Assembly: GCA_947095535.1 (NCBI GenBank)
Contig: OX352772.1
Location: 32,941,445 to 33,005,444 of the forward strand
Direction: 5' to 3'
DNA: 64,000 nucleotides
From: Poecilobothrus nobilitatus
Lineage: Eukaryota > Arthropoda > Insecta > Diptera > Dolichopodidae
The translations under genes and the position numbers were made by a program. Below the pieces are notes generated by a model, which was not told where the DNA came from, did no database searches, and saw only the letters and a list, made by a program, of their open reading frames with translations. This document shows positions 24,646 through 36,472 of this stretch, one piece after another. How positions within the stretch are numbered: the first letter of the stretch is position 1; the number at the start of each line of letters is the position of its first letter.

Positions 24646-24983
24646 GTATGTTTTTTGTTTTTTTTTTTTTGTATTAAAAAATAGATTTTAATCAATTTTA
24701 AATTGATTATAAATTTAAATAATAAAGTGAAATAATATAAAAAATCAAAAATAATAATGTAATAATAAAAATTATTTACTATTAGTTGTAATAGGATTAG
24801 AACGGGTAATTATCACTTTGGTGATTATTAATATTTTTAATAAATTAATTTTGTGGATTTTAAATTATATTAAAAAAATTATTACACATACATATGTACT
24901 TAGTTATATGTTTATTTTTTTTAATCGCATTTAAATAAATTATACCAATTATACCTACTTTTTGTTTCTAATACAAAAAAAAA
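24646..24983 (+). other. Start of the downstream intron
   Basis: The sequence begins GTATGTTTT and is T-rich, then AT-rich with no coding signal. The + strand intron from this donor must be long, because no convincing phase-compatible acceptor with a sustained frame follows nearby. Confidence 0.6.
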
Positions 24984-25085
24984 CTCCTTATTACAACATT
25001 TACAACCACGACTGAAAAGGAAAAGCTGTGGAATTTCCTTGTCACTTATATGCAGGGGAATAACAATAAACCAAAAAAAAAAAAA
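24984..25085 (+). mobile_element. tRNA-derived SINE, family 1, copy 4 (5'-truncated)
   Basis: Only the tRNA-unrelated 3' part is present: CCTTATTACAACATTTACAACC, GAAAAGGAAAAGCTGTG and CTTGTCACTTATATGCAGGGG-type sequence, read in pieces, ending in an A-rich tail. Loss of the tRNA head is typical of incomplete reverse transcription. It shares the variant TTGTCACTTATAT with copy 6 at 53405, so the two may belong to one subfamily. Confidence 0.75.
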
Positions 25086-25173
25086 TGCATTCATTTTCTC
25101 TGATATTTTTTTTATTTAGAAAGCAAAACTATTGTTAAAGACGTCATGGTAATGGGTCATAAATGTTCAAATT

Positions 25174-25221
25174 TTTTTCAAACAAAACCTACGAGTTCAA
25201 ATTTAGATTTTGTTTGAAAAA
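25174..25221. repeat. Perfect 14-bp hairpin with 20-nt loop
   Basis: TTTTTCAAACAAAA at 25174-25187 is exactly complementary to TTTTGTTTGAAAAA at 25208-25221. It lies within a few hundred bases downstream of the coding exon's donor, in the presumed intron. Role unknown. Confidence 0.7.
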
Positions 25222-26374
25222 GTCAGATTTTAGAGAGATTTGAGTTCACGTTCAGTTGTATGCATTCGACTCATTGAGTCAATTTATGAAATTTAAAAAA
25301 GTGAGATTTAAGTTTAAGCTCAATTTTATGCCTTCGGCCAAATATTTCGGTATGATACATATGTTATTCTATTAATACATTTAATTTCTGAAAATTTAAA
25401 ACAAAAGTCTGTTTTTTTACTTTATTATATGAATGGATTTGTTGTTTATCATTTTGTTTTAACATAAGGTTTCTTTTAATTTATTTGAAACATAAAAAAA
25501 ATAAATGTAGTAAATTTTTGGTCTTTGGATGGCTAATACATAATTTTTTAAAAATTCCATAAATTAGAGTTTAGACTATTTTTTATGCCAGTGTAAACGG
25601 AAAATCAAAACTTATTTTATGTAAATTCATCAAAAAAAATCTAGACATATTATAATGTATATTTTTCGTTTTAATAATTTAAAATATCTAATCTAACTCT
25701 TTTATGAAATCGGTTCAATCTAACTTCAGTTTTCGGCAACTTTTTAATAACTTTGTCATCATAAAAGGAAAAATATCATTTTGAAATTTTTGAATTTTTG
25801 AAATTGAAATTTTGAAAAAGAAATTTTGAAATTTTTGAAATCATTTTGAAGAATTTCTTAACATTTTTTAATACAATATATATGTACATATATTATATAT
25901 TTCTACACTTATTTTAAATTTTATTCTGATTTGCTTATTTTGAAATATGTATTTCTTAGATAATAAATACACAATCTTAGTATATATACACAATTTTATT
26001 ACAAATAAATTGAAATTCTTTCTTTTTCTCCCCACTTAGCTAAAAAAAAGTTTAACTAAAGAAAGATTAAAATCTTAAAAATGAAAACAAAATTTTTTGA
26101 ATTCCGCCAAAGCTTACATGAGATTTTAAAACCATGAAGTTGTACTTGTTTTTTTGTTAATTTCAACCTTCTAAATATTAAATTGGAAAATTTTAAATAG
26201 AATTTTAATATATCTTCTTTTTTTTTTTTTTTTACATCCAAGATTTTATTATAACTAACTAAATTAATATACATTAGATATTTAGTTTAATGGGTTGTAA
26301 TGAATGATTCCAAGCAATTCCTTCCTTTTTGCAATTTTAATATTTTATATTTTATTATAAATTTCGGTGCCAAT
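25222..26374. other. AT-rich intronic or intergenic DNA
   Basis: Near 25775-25855 there is a cluster of GAAATTTTTGAA-like short repeats. A strong-looking acceptor (TCTCCCCACTTAG, ending 26040) is followed by stops in all frames within a few codons. No gene was recognised. Confidence 0.5.
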
Positions 26375-26850
26375 TGTAAATTTACTGCCGAATTTCTGTT
26401 GGAACTCGAACGTTTAAGTCTTCTTGTATATAGTTGTGACTTATTATTTCCTGATATTTTCTGTTCGATAACAATATCGATTGTTATCGAGCAACAATGC
26501 TGTTATTTTAACGGAATGTATATTTAAATCGTACTGTAAATTGTACATGGTACTGTTAAATTGTTAAATCGTCGGTTAAATCGTACATGGTACTGTTTCT
26601 TACAAACCACGTTCGTTAAATCTTTGGACTGGAATCTTTCGAATATCAATATATTTGATATGCTAGCTGTGCCCCACAGCTTTATACCCTATGACCAGAT
26701 GGATTTAATTATCATTTTGTATAGAAGTATTTTATTTTCTAGAATCATCTGCGATTTTCAACGCATCTGGCGCCATTACATTGTGTTGTACTTAATTCTC
26801 AGTTGCTTATTTTTCTTTACTATATGGTTTCGCCAATATATCTTCTTGAT
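26375..26850 (-). mobile_element. Decayed Jockey-clade non-LTR retrotransposon, reverse transcriptase C-terminus
   Basis: Minus-strand translation starting near plus-strand 26850 gives, in one frame, WRNHIVKKNKQLRIKYNTM, then LENKILLYKMIIKSIWS, GIKLWGTASISNI and FERFQSKDL. These follow the conserved order of Jockey-type reverse transcriptases after the palm: the LTWxxHI region, the LLYKxxLKPIWTYGIQLWG block and the QRFQSK block. Three in-frame stops interrupt it (after KYNTM, before KSQM, and within the WSYG position). After a frame change, YTRRLKRSSSN near 26420-26450 resembles the family's C-terminal RRLKR motif. The element is 5' truncated and dead. The plus-strand open frames at 26300-26527 and 26561-26926 are shadows of it. 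Confidence 0.82.
26541..26597. repeat. 40-bp period direct repeat within the Jockey relic
   Basis: GTACATGGTACTGTT occurs at 26543 and again at 26583. This local duplication appears to have disrupted the C-terminal part of the retrotransposon relic. Confidence 0.7.
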
Positions 26851-28411
26851 AATAATATATGTACGTAATAATATATATATAATTTTAACAAAATTTTTAA
26901 TATCGGTTAAAAATCTCCTCTCTTAAAGCAAAGATAAACATAAAAAATTCAATTAAATTTAATTTTAAATAAAAAAAAAAAATTTATCCAAAAATAGTTA
27001 AAACAAAATTTAAAAGTGAATGTTGTTTGAAAATAATTTTTTTTTTGTATTTGTTTTTTGTTTTTTAAAAGAAAACTTCTAAATATAATTATGTACATGA
27101 CTTACTTATTGTTAAAAAAAAAAAAACCATTCAACTCAATTTAAAACTTAAAGGGTTACACACCTTTCACCTTTCTAATATGAACTCTTATAATATGTAC
27201 CTACTATTCTTTTAATTTGATCAGATTTTACTATATAAAATGTTCTACAAATTTTTTATTTACAAAAAAATAAAAAACAAAAAAATTCTAAAACTTTTAA
27301 ATTAAATGAAAGAAAAATGAAAACTAAAGAAAAACATTTTTTTTTTTTAAATATCTACCTACACACACACAATAATAATAATAACAACAAAACATTACAA
27401 AATAATACAAATTCCTTTTACACGGTTATTAACGGCTTTAAAATTGATCCATTACACTTTAATGTATTTTTTTTTTTTTTTGTTTTTGTCAGTAACGATT
27501 TAGTCGATTTTGTAGATTTAAATCTTTACTCTTTTTTTTTTTTTATTTAATCTTTAATTAGTTCCGATTTAATGAATTTTAAACAAAATACGTAAATTAA
27601 CAATTAAATTTTTATTCCCTATATAATAATGGATAGGTATATATGTATATATGTACATGAAAGTCTTGTAGATACCAGCTATGTATAAAAAAAAAAAAAA
27701 TACATAAAATTTGCACATGAAAAAAAAAAATAACAACAAAATCCAATAAAAAAAAAAATCACCCATCTGAAACACTACCTAACTATATAATATAAATATG
27801 TGTATGTATATATATATGTATATTATGTTGTACACTTTTTATAATGGCTTTAATTATACTACAGATATTAATATAATAATAATAATTTATTAAAATGCGA
27901 AAATTAATATGTTTTTTTTTTATGTTAAAAATATTTTGTAAAATAGCCTTTATAAAAATTTTCCACTAGTTAGTTACTAAAAAAGTAAATATGTATATAA
28001 ATTTGATAAATAATAAAGTTATATATAATATTACTAAATACATAAATATATGTATGTAGTTAAAAAAATTAATCCAAACTGTTAATCAGATCTAATGAGA
28101 ATTTTTTTTTTTTTTTAATTTTTATTAGTTTATAATTTTTCCCTTTAGGGTGAAATTACAGTGATATGAAAATTACATATGTTTTCTTTTTTGTTTTTTT
28201 TGTTATGTAAATAAATTTTTTGATTTTATGATATTTTTGATTATTTTGAACAGATGAGTGATTATTCTTCCAAATAATATAAAATTTGATCTCCTGAAAT
28301 ATGTTTGATCAGAGAAGGAAACGATCTGTCAAAAAATCCAAAAAAAAATATATATATGTTAGATATACAATTTACAAATTAAATTTTTGAACCGCTTTCT
28401 TTCACTTTCAG
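26851..28411. other. AT-rich DNA, nothing recognised
   Basis: Homopolymer runs and TATATGTATATATG-like repeats. The open frames at 27317-27550 (plus) and 27569-27775 (minus) are built of poly-Phe/Asn from A/T runs and are rejected as genes. Confidence 0.6.
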
Positions 28412-28468
28412 TCTTATAAGAAATTGAATGCCCATGGAATAGATGAGCAAATGGAACACATACCATAA
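28412..28468 (+). other. Candidate short terminal exon
   Basis: A pyrimidine tract ending CTTTCACTTTCAG (to 28411) is a strong acceptor. It is followed by 18 codons open only in phase 0, reading SYKKLNAHGIDEQMEHIP, then TAA. Base composition is far less AT-rich than the flanks. The phase does not fit direct splicing from the phase-1 donor at 24645, so another exon would be needed between them. It may be chance. Confidence 0.22.
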
Positions 28469-29764
28469 GTATTTAATTGTTATTTATTCTATTCTAATTT
28501 TATTATAAAGTAAAAGAACATGGACTTACATGGTACTTATTCCTGCATTTTTTTCTTTTTTTTGGTAAATTTTTGTGGTTCATCAAAAATAGTTTTAAAC
28601 TTTTGTTCTCAAACACACTTAGATAATTTATTAAATCTCAGATATGCTTATTAAAATTCTGAACAAATGGTGTTTTACTGATTTATTTTAGTACTATTGA
28701 ATTTTTTCATTGCTGCACTTGTATAAAATTTTCTTTTTATGTATTATACATTTAAAACTAAAATGTATTTTCTTAATTTTTATTCAGAAAAAAAAATTCC
28801 TGCACATACTTTTAAACCTTTTTATCTTTAATCGGTCGGCGTTTTTTTCTGTCAAGAGAAGCAAAAAATAAACAAAACAATAATATAAGCATATATGTAT
28901 GCAAAATCATGATATATCTTTTTACGGCTGTAAAATCATTCAATTCTCCACACGTGACGCCATTACAAAAATCTTGGTCTGTGCTCTGTGGATATATCAG
29001 TGTTGAACAGTTAAGAGTAGTCTGATAACTTTTATTTTAAGCTTAGAATAGTACAAACTTATTTTTTAAGTGTAAAACAATTAGTATTGTATTTGGCCCA
29101 CCTAAACTACTGTAGTTAAAATTAGTTCTCAAAAAGTGTTCAACAAAGCGGGAGAAATAACATAAAAACTTTGTCCGATTGTTGGTTATTTTTGCATATA
29201 ATAAAACTTATAAAATATATTTAAAATATTTTTATTTCTTAAAATATAAATTTATTTATAAATTTAATAAACGTCAACAATCATTTGTTAGGTTATGTCA
29301 CGCTCATACTGAAAAATATATTGTTACATTTAAATTTAATGGTTTATGCTGGATCTAAACAATTAACGTCTTTTGTTTCGGTTTCTATACGCAGTCTTTA
29401 CACAGTCAAAAAAAGAAGATAAAATTTTAGTTTAAGAAAAGAAATTAATTAAAATAAAATTTTAATTGTGGAGATTTTACGTTTTTCTCAATTTTAACTA
29501 ATATTTACTTACTTCGATATTTTGTTTCTTGAATATTTTAAATTGAGCTGGAAATTATTTTAAACATGTTTCAAAAAAATAAATGTAAGTAAGTAAAAAA
29601 AAAAATTCCTGTAATTTTTTATTTTGATACCTGCTTTTCAATTATTTGTCACTTTAAATCTTATAGAAATTGAAGAAACTTAAAGGTAAAGCAGTTTTTT
29701 CTACAATTGCGAAACGACTGTATTTATTTTTTTAAACACTTTTCGTAAACACTTTAAGTAATTT
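28469..29764. other. AT-rich DNA, nothing recognised
   Basis: Somewhat more complex sequence at 28910-29170 includes an ACACGTGACG E-box-like word. No open frame or RNA signature was recognised. Confidence 0.5.
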
Positions 29765-30360
29765 ATATGGTTATGCTAAAGTCCAGTGACCGGTGAAAAA
29801 ATTGTTCGAATGAAAAAGTCCGTTTCGCATGCGAAAAAATTGGTATGCTAAAGTCCATTCGGCTGCAAACACTTTTTGCTGATGTCAAAGTCATATGTTA
29901 TGTAAAATATTTTTTGTTCAATATTCAGTATAAAGAAAAAATTTAAAAGTAAAATACATTTAAAATAATTTTTATAAATCGATGATGAATTTTGTAACGG
30001 CTTTCGAATAATTGGAAAATGAAGAAACCGAAATTTCAAAGTATTTACGTTTGGAAAGAAAATTACTCAAATTACTTATTATTGATTTTAAAAAAAATAT
30101 TTTTAAATTTATAACTTTAAAAAAAAAAAACTTAACAAAAATTATCTTCACTTTTTTTCTTTTAAAAAATAAAAATTATTTTGTACTAAATAACACTTCC
30201 TTTTAAACGCTTGCTTTTGATTGAATGATTAATTGCGCCGAAAGGAATTTCATTCATTTTCATTCATTTTCAATTTTTGGCATACCTACACAAAAAAAAT
30301 TTCGAACTAAAAATGAGATTTTGCAGCCGTAAATAAAATTCTGATTTCAGCATACCATAT
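29765..30360. mobile_element. Foldback/MITE-like element with compound inverted ends
   Basis: The left end reads ATATGGTTATGCTAAAGTCC and the right end, on the other strand, ATATGGTATGCTGAAATCAG. A second left copy, GGTATGCTAAAGTCC followed by CGGCTGCAAA (near 29843-29875), matches the right outer arm, which also carries CGGCTGCAAA after the same word. Left-arm GAAAAAATTGTTCGAATGAAA matches inverted AATTGAAAATGAATGAAA near 30250-30275. The interior is AT-rich with no transposase. Open frames at 29848-30039 and 30012-30206 fall inside it and are not genes. Confidence 0.6.
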
Positions 30361-32483
30361 GCGGAATTTTTCTTCATCGAAACATTTCGACGGATAACAA
30401 TATTAATTTAATACATGACTTTAACAGCTATACGTATTAAAGAGAGCGTATACAAAAGAAAAGCGTTCATTGTAGATACGTCATTATAGTTACGACAGTT
30501 AAAATTTAAACAGTTCCTAATAAATACCTACCTATATCAACATTATTCGAAAACAGCAAAAAATATGGATAATAACTCTTTAGTATTTAAAATTTCATTT
30601 TATTCTTTTATTATATTATATTATGTATTATAACTACATAATGTACATATGTAACTATGTAGTTAATATGTAATTATAATTTATAACTACATATTTAATA
30701 ATTTTATAAATTTATTAATTAACAAATAGGTATTAAAAAAAAAGACAAAATTGCATTCAAAAAGTATAAAAAAGTAAAAACTTTTCGACCTTGAACTTTT
30801 AATTTTTGACAGTTTATTATTCATTTACGGTTTTTTATCGTATTGTTTTGTTTATTATTTTTATTGTTTATATAATTTGAGTTCATTATATATGTATGTA
30901 CCTATAATACAATCACTGTGAAATGTGAATGCGTAACGTGTATATTTTTTTGCGTCATTCCATACTTATCTACATTTTTTTTTTCTTGATTCTCTATTTT
31001 TATTACAATTGTAATTTTTTTTTTTTACATTTTAAAAAATTTTGATTATTATATAATTAAATTTTTTTGGATAATCATAAACATGATTAAAACAGATTTT
31101 TTTAAATTAAAATTTTAAACAAGAGACCACCTACTAAGAATGAAATGTTATTATTCTTATAATTTTCATTTTCTATTTTTTTTTTTTTTTTTTGTTTTCT
31201 TTTGTAGTTTTATGTGTATAAAATTGTGTGATTACGTTACGAACGAACCTACAATCTACATACATATCTTATATATTATTTTATATAAGTAATAAAATTC
31301 ACCTGAACTATTATAAAATTATATATTTATATATAAAACTTACCTACCTTCCCAATACCTTCTAAAAATATCAAAAAAAAAAAAACAAAAAACGCTGCAA
31401 ACTTGAAAAAACAAAAACTGTGTTTATAATCATAACAAAAATTTTTGTGATTGAAATTGAATTGAATTTTGAACAAAAAAAAAAATTAATTTCGATTTTT
31501 TTTTTTTTTTTTTTTGTATCAGAGGAGTAAATCATACACCAAAAATACACCAAAAATGAATAAGATTTAAAAAACCAAATAAGAAATCAAAAAAAAAAAT
31601 TAAAACAAAAATACATGAAACATTGTAATAATAACGATACTTGAATTAAATTGGAGCAGGTTAGTTGTACAGTAGACAACACAAACTCAAAACAAACGAA
31701 ATAGGTACAAATTGAATTTAAAAAGAAAGGTGAATTTTTTTTAGTTTGCCTATTTGCAAAAATAGTAAATTCACAGATATTTTTAGCAAAACAAAAAAAA
31801 AAAAGAAAAAACAAAAACTACATGAAATGAAAAATAAAAAAAACAGCATGAATATATACTTAAATATAGGGTATAATTTTCAATATTTAAGATTGAGATT
31901 GTTAACATTTTTTTTTTTATTTATTTTTTATAATTTTAATTTTATTATATGTATATGTACTAATAATATGTCAACATTTATCTGACTGTTTTGTTTTTTT
32001 TTTTTGTCATATGTCAATTAAGTTATTATGCACAACCATTTAATCAGTTAACGGTAAAAAAAAAATACTACCTATATATTTTAATTTAGGTATAAAAAGA
32101 AAAATTTCCGCCTTATAAACACAACACAATACATTATTTTAGACAGATATTATTTTTATCTTTCAAAAAATAAAAAAAAAATTTTAATCCTTTATAATGA
32201 CAATTCATACAAATCACATTTTTCTAAAATGTCAAATACATTTTACGAAAAGGAAAGAAAAGTTTATAATATCTATGTATGTATGTATGTATTTTAGTTA
32301 ATATGAAATTGAAAAAAAAAACATGTGAATAGTTCCGTTTGTTCCAATTAAACAGTAGTACAGATATATCTCTTTATTTTTGATTTATTAAATTTATATT
32401 TGAGTTGAAAGTATCTACCTATGGTTTAAGGATTTTTTTTTATTTAATTACATATTTGTTAATTTGAAGTTTTATATAGGTTG
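30361..32483. other. AT-rich DNA, nothing recognised
   Basis: Long poly-A/T runs and AACTACATA/TATGTAGTT short repeats near 30630-30690. The open frames at 31371-31985 on both strands are homopolymer artefacts. Confidence 0.6.
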
Positions 32484-32495
32484 TCATAGTAGCTA

Positions 32496-32855
32496 TGATA
32501 AACAAATTGAAAACATTTGAGATGTTGTAGACCTATTATAATAGACGCCTGTTAAAGATATCTTGGACAGATCACATATCTAATATGGAAGTGTTACAGA
32601 GGCTGCAGAAAGAAAGAGAATTATTTTTAATAATTAAAAAACGAAAAGTAGTCTATTTTGACCATATAATGCGAGGAACAAAATATGAATTACTACAGCT
32701 TATTGTCGAAGGTAGAATAGAAGGAAAACGAGGGATAGGAACTATCATGGCTGAGAAATATTAGGAAGTGGAATGGTTTGTGTACAATTGGAAACTTAGT
32801 TCATACAGCCACAAATAGAATGGAATATGACAACATTCTAACCACCTTAACATAA
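32496..32855 (+). mobile_element. Decayed non-LTR retrotransposon, ORF2 C-terminal fragment
   Basis: Plus-strand translation gives INKLKTFEM, one stop, then NRRLLKISWTDHISNMEVLQ, RLQKERELFLIIKKRKV, YFDHIMRGTKYELLQLIVEG and RIEGKRG. After a one-base shift near 32745 it continues SWLRNIRKWNGLCTIGNLV and ends with TAA at 32853-32855. This matches the familiar C-terminal region of insect endonuclease/reverse-transcriptase LINE proteins (FEMWCYRR, LKISWTDHVSN, YFGHIMRG, GRRRxSWLRNLRKW), which I know from family patterns. One stop, one frameshift and loss of everything upstream make it a dead 5'-truncated copy. The following ~60 bp (CAGCAGTAGATAGGCATCAG) probably belong to its 3' UTR. Confidence 0.85.
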
Positions 32856-32924
32856 AATTAACACGCCGACATCCAGCAGTAGATAGGCATCAGAAGAAGA
32901 TAGTTGAATTTAACATTTCAAGCT

Positions 32925-34942
32925 AAAAAATCTGTATGTCAGTTCTTCCTGTCATTTGATCAAGTTCAGTTTCTAATTTAAAATATGTTTCAAATAAAGA
33001 AAATTAATGAATGTAGTTAAAATGAGAGCTTCTCAATATAAAAAAAATACCACACTACAGTTAATTAAAACCGCCTATTTTATTTAAGTATGTAGTATAA
33101 ACCTATAAATTTATGAACATAATTATGACATACATACATACAATTTTTTGTTTTTTGGAAATCATCAAAAAACACTATATAGATAAGTGGAAAGAACACA
33201 CAAGTTCTCTATATGAGTTTTGAGGACTTCAACCTACTAAACACAATCTTTATGAATCTTTATGATCCAACAATAAATTATATTATATACTTTAATACTA
33301 CTGCTTGGTTAAGACAAGTAACTATTAACAAGGAAAGTAAAATTGGTTTTAAATTGACGAAAATATTCTCAACAAATTATAGTTAATATTCCCTTTGAAT
33401 CTTTGAATGTTATATAAATATAATCCTTGCAGCAATTCTAAGAAATACAGAGTTGAGATATGATTTTACAATATATACATTCTCAATATTTGTATCAGTT
33501 TAAATTAAAATTAAAGCAAAAAACAATTCTAGAATTATTTGTTTGCACTTGACAATCGAATCATATTTTTAACTTAAAATTTCAATTTAAAACTCTGATG
33601 TTTCTAAAATATATTGTTTCATTATCATTATTTTAAATTTTTGATCGTTATAGTACCCAAACTTTATTATAATATATAAAACAGTTCCTATTAAAATAAT
33701 CATAATAATTCTTTATTGGCAATTTTAATTACGGTTATTTTTTTTTTTCAACTGACAATTTTTAATATTATATTCAAAAATTTTATTGAAAAGAGCACCT
33801 GTGATTTACCTACTTCTTCTTTTTCTTGCTATTCTTTTTTTCAAACTTTATTAAATTTTTTTTCTATTTTTCTGTTTTTTTTTTTTTTTTTTTTTGGGAA
33901 AAAATTTTTAAATGTGAACCACCTATTAAAAATAAAACAAAATGAAACAAATATATAAAAGAAATTTAAATTCAAGAAACTATATAATCTGTTTATAATG
34001 TAAATTTAAAAAAAAAAATAAAAAATCATGTGAAAATTTACTATAGATACTTTTGCATAATTTTCAATATTATATAGTCAACACAATCAACCAAACCTCT
34101 TTTCTTTTTGTACAGTAAAAATTCAACAAAAAGAAATGCTTTTTTTGGATTTCATTTCATTTCAAAAGAAATTTTATAATTTTATGCACCCTGCAGTTTT
34201 ATACTATGTACAATATATATGTATATATATTTAATTAATTTTTGATCGTTAGATTTTTTTTTTTTTTTAGTACCTATCTAATATTTTTCAATTTAAAAAA
34301 TTATTTAACACAATTTCCTATTTTTCATGATGTTTTTGTTTTTCAGTTCATTTCATATTTTAATAATAATATAATGTATAGTGAATCGAAATTATTTATG
34401 TATTTCTTTCTATAGTAAAATTAAAAATTAAATTTTATTATTTTTAAATTTTCACTGGTTTACTGAATTACAATTACAAAAACAAAAAAAAAATTAAAAA
34501 AAAAAAACTTATCAAGTTATCAGTTAGTTTTTAAAGTGCAATAATATTTTTTCAACACCTCTCTTATAACTTTATAATTTAATTATGTGATTGTAAGGTG
34601 TATAAGCAATGAAAACAAAAAAAATTTAATAAAATGTGGATCACGATTTTTTAAGTTGTATCTATTTTGTCTATTTTGTCTTTTTTTTTTATTTTTTTTT
34701 ATTTTTTTAATATTTTTTTTAAGGCGGTTTTTATTTTTAAATTATAAGTACAAGTTAAGTAAAAAAAAAAACCTAAAACCTAAACTATCAATTACCTTGA
34801 ATTTGTTTTTTTTTCGTTTTTTCATATATTTTCTTTTCACAATCACAAAAATAAAAATTAAAAATAAATCAAAGAAAGTATCCAGTGTTCACTTCACTTT
34901 TTAATACAAAAAAAAAAAATCTCATTAAAAACTGCATAATTT
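32925..34942. other. AT-rich DNA, nothing recognised
   Basis: The open frames at 33716-33958 and 34587-34904 are Phe/Lys-rich products of T and A runs without splice or start support. No structured repeat was noted. Confidence 0.6.
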
Positions 34943-35142
34943 TTTTTTTTAATTTTATTCTTATTGTCCAGATATAAATAAGGACCAATTGTCTTAAATA
35001 TATGTGAGCCATCTCGGTACAAGTATTAAATTATAATTATATTATTTATTTTATTATATTTTATATAATATTTTGTTTTGACGGGAGTTTGAATGTGGAA
35101 CATTTTGCCTGAAAAACCGACTACATACGCACTGATGCATAA
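34943..35142 (-). mobile_element. SINE-like dispersed repeat, family 2, copy B (minus strand)
   Basis: Read on the minus strand, it has a box A-like ATGCATCAGTGCG (near plus 35129-35141) and a box B-like CATTCAAACTCCCG (near 35082-35095). The AT-rich middle and TTAATACTTGTACCGAGATGG shared with copy A follow, then TATCTGGACAATA and an A-rich tail (T run on the plus strand at about 34936-34950). Order and orientation of blocks match 16622-16853. Box matches are imperfect, so a tRNA origin is likely but not certain. The open frame at 35026-35238 is a shadow. Confidence 0.68.
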
Positions 35143-36472
35143 CATAGTCAAATTAACTGCATTATAAAACATAATGTTAAAATGTTTGTATTGACACGTG
35201 ATTATTGCATATATAGTTGTAAGCAAAGAAAAAGGCATTGTTAATATATCACAAACAAAAAGAAATTGTAAATAAAATTTATAATTGAATCAGTCATTCC
35301 AAAAACTATACATATTATACATATATGTAAGTCATTAATTTTAAAGCACATAATAATGAATAGTTGCAAACACATCCTTGAATTTAAGTAATTTTTTTGC
35401 AATGAATCTAAAATAGAGATAGAAATATTAAAAACTGACAAATAACATGACAGAAGATGTGTCTATTCTTAAGGACTTGATTCCAATATAAAAAAAAAAA
35501 AAAAAACATTTAATGCAAAACATTTAAGCAAAATATTTAATGAAAATGTTCTGCAATTCTACGAAACAAGTTAAGACTAGAAAAATAAGCTACAGATAAC
35601 TAATAACCAATAAAGATCTTTACATAACCAAAACCAATCACCATATATTTATTTTGTAATATATATACTCATGTACCTATATATATATAAAAATAGTATA
35701 TTATGTATAAGGTGTGATTAGAAGTTAGTTAGTTGTGATATAATGAGTTTATTAACAAATAATTTCTGAGGGACGCCAAATGCATACTTTGAAAAGTTGC
35801 TTTGAAATTTCGCATGTGTTATTTTTTTTGAAAAGTAAGCGAACATTTTTGATAGGGTTTGGAAAAATGAGTTGCTTTCTTTTTTTCAATATTAAATAAT
35901 AATATGAAATAGAGAAATTGTGAAAAATCTTATTGATTTAAAGAATTTATTATTGAAATATTTACAATGAAGTTACAAGAAAGCCCGAGTAAAAATTTAT
36001 TTCTGTATTTCTTAATTTTTTTTTTTGTTAATTTCTCCAATTAATTTTACTTCAAACATTTTTGAAACTTTAAATAATTAAATAAAAAGCGTGAGAAAAT
36101 GACAAATAAATAAAAAAATAAATAAATCGACACTGACGAGTTACATAATATATAAAAACATATATAACATAACAAAAGTTTTTCGTTAAATTGTCAAAAT
36201 ATTCAAATGTGTAACTGTCAAAGTATTCAAAACAATACATCGAAATAAAATATCATCAAATCATTTCTATGGGTTACTTTGAATGCTTTGTTCATTTGGT
36301 CAAGTATCATAAGAAATAATGAATGTAATTCATTTGAGCTGTCAAAGTTTTCGAAAGAAGTAAAGGAAACAAAGTAAGCAATGATCCTCCACTTTAATAC
36401 TGTTCTATATTAGTTATAAATTCTATTCATTTTTTAATTTTTTGTAATATTTTAAATGATCCTTTTTTTTAT
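35143..36472. other. AT-rich DNA, nothing recognised
   Basis: Several TGTCAAA words (for example near 36195-36235 and 36340) and homopolymer runs. No gene-like signal was found. Confidence 0.55.

Noticed and set aside
25121..25222. Phase-1 continuation exon after TTTTTATTTAG at about 25120
   Set aside because: The frame is open for about 35 codons, but it runs through the perfect hairpin and a repetitive stretch, and the acceptor is weak.
26300..26926. Two plus-strand open frames with membrane-like hydrophobicity
   Set aside because: The minus strand of the same interval reads as Jockey reverse transcriptase, so the plus-strand frames are shadows. The TCGATAACAAT/ATTGTTATCGA palindrome inside is likewise part of the relic rather than evidence for an insulator or promoter.
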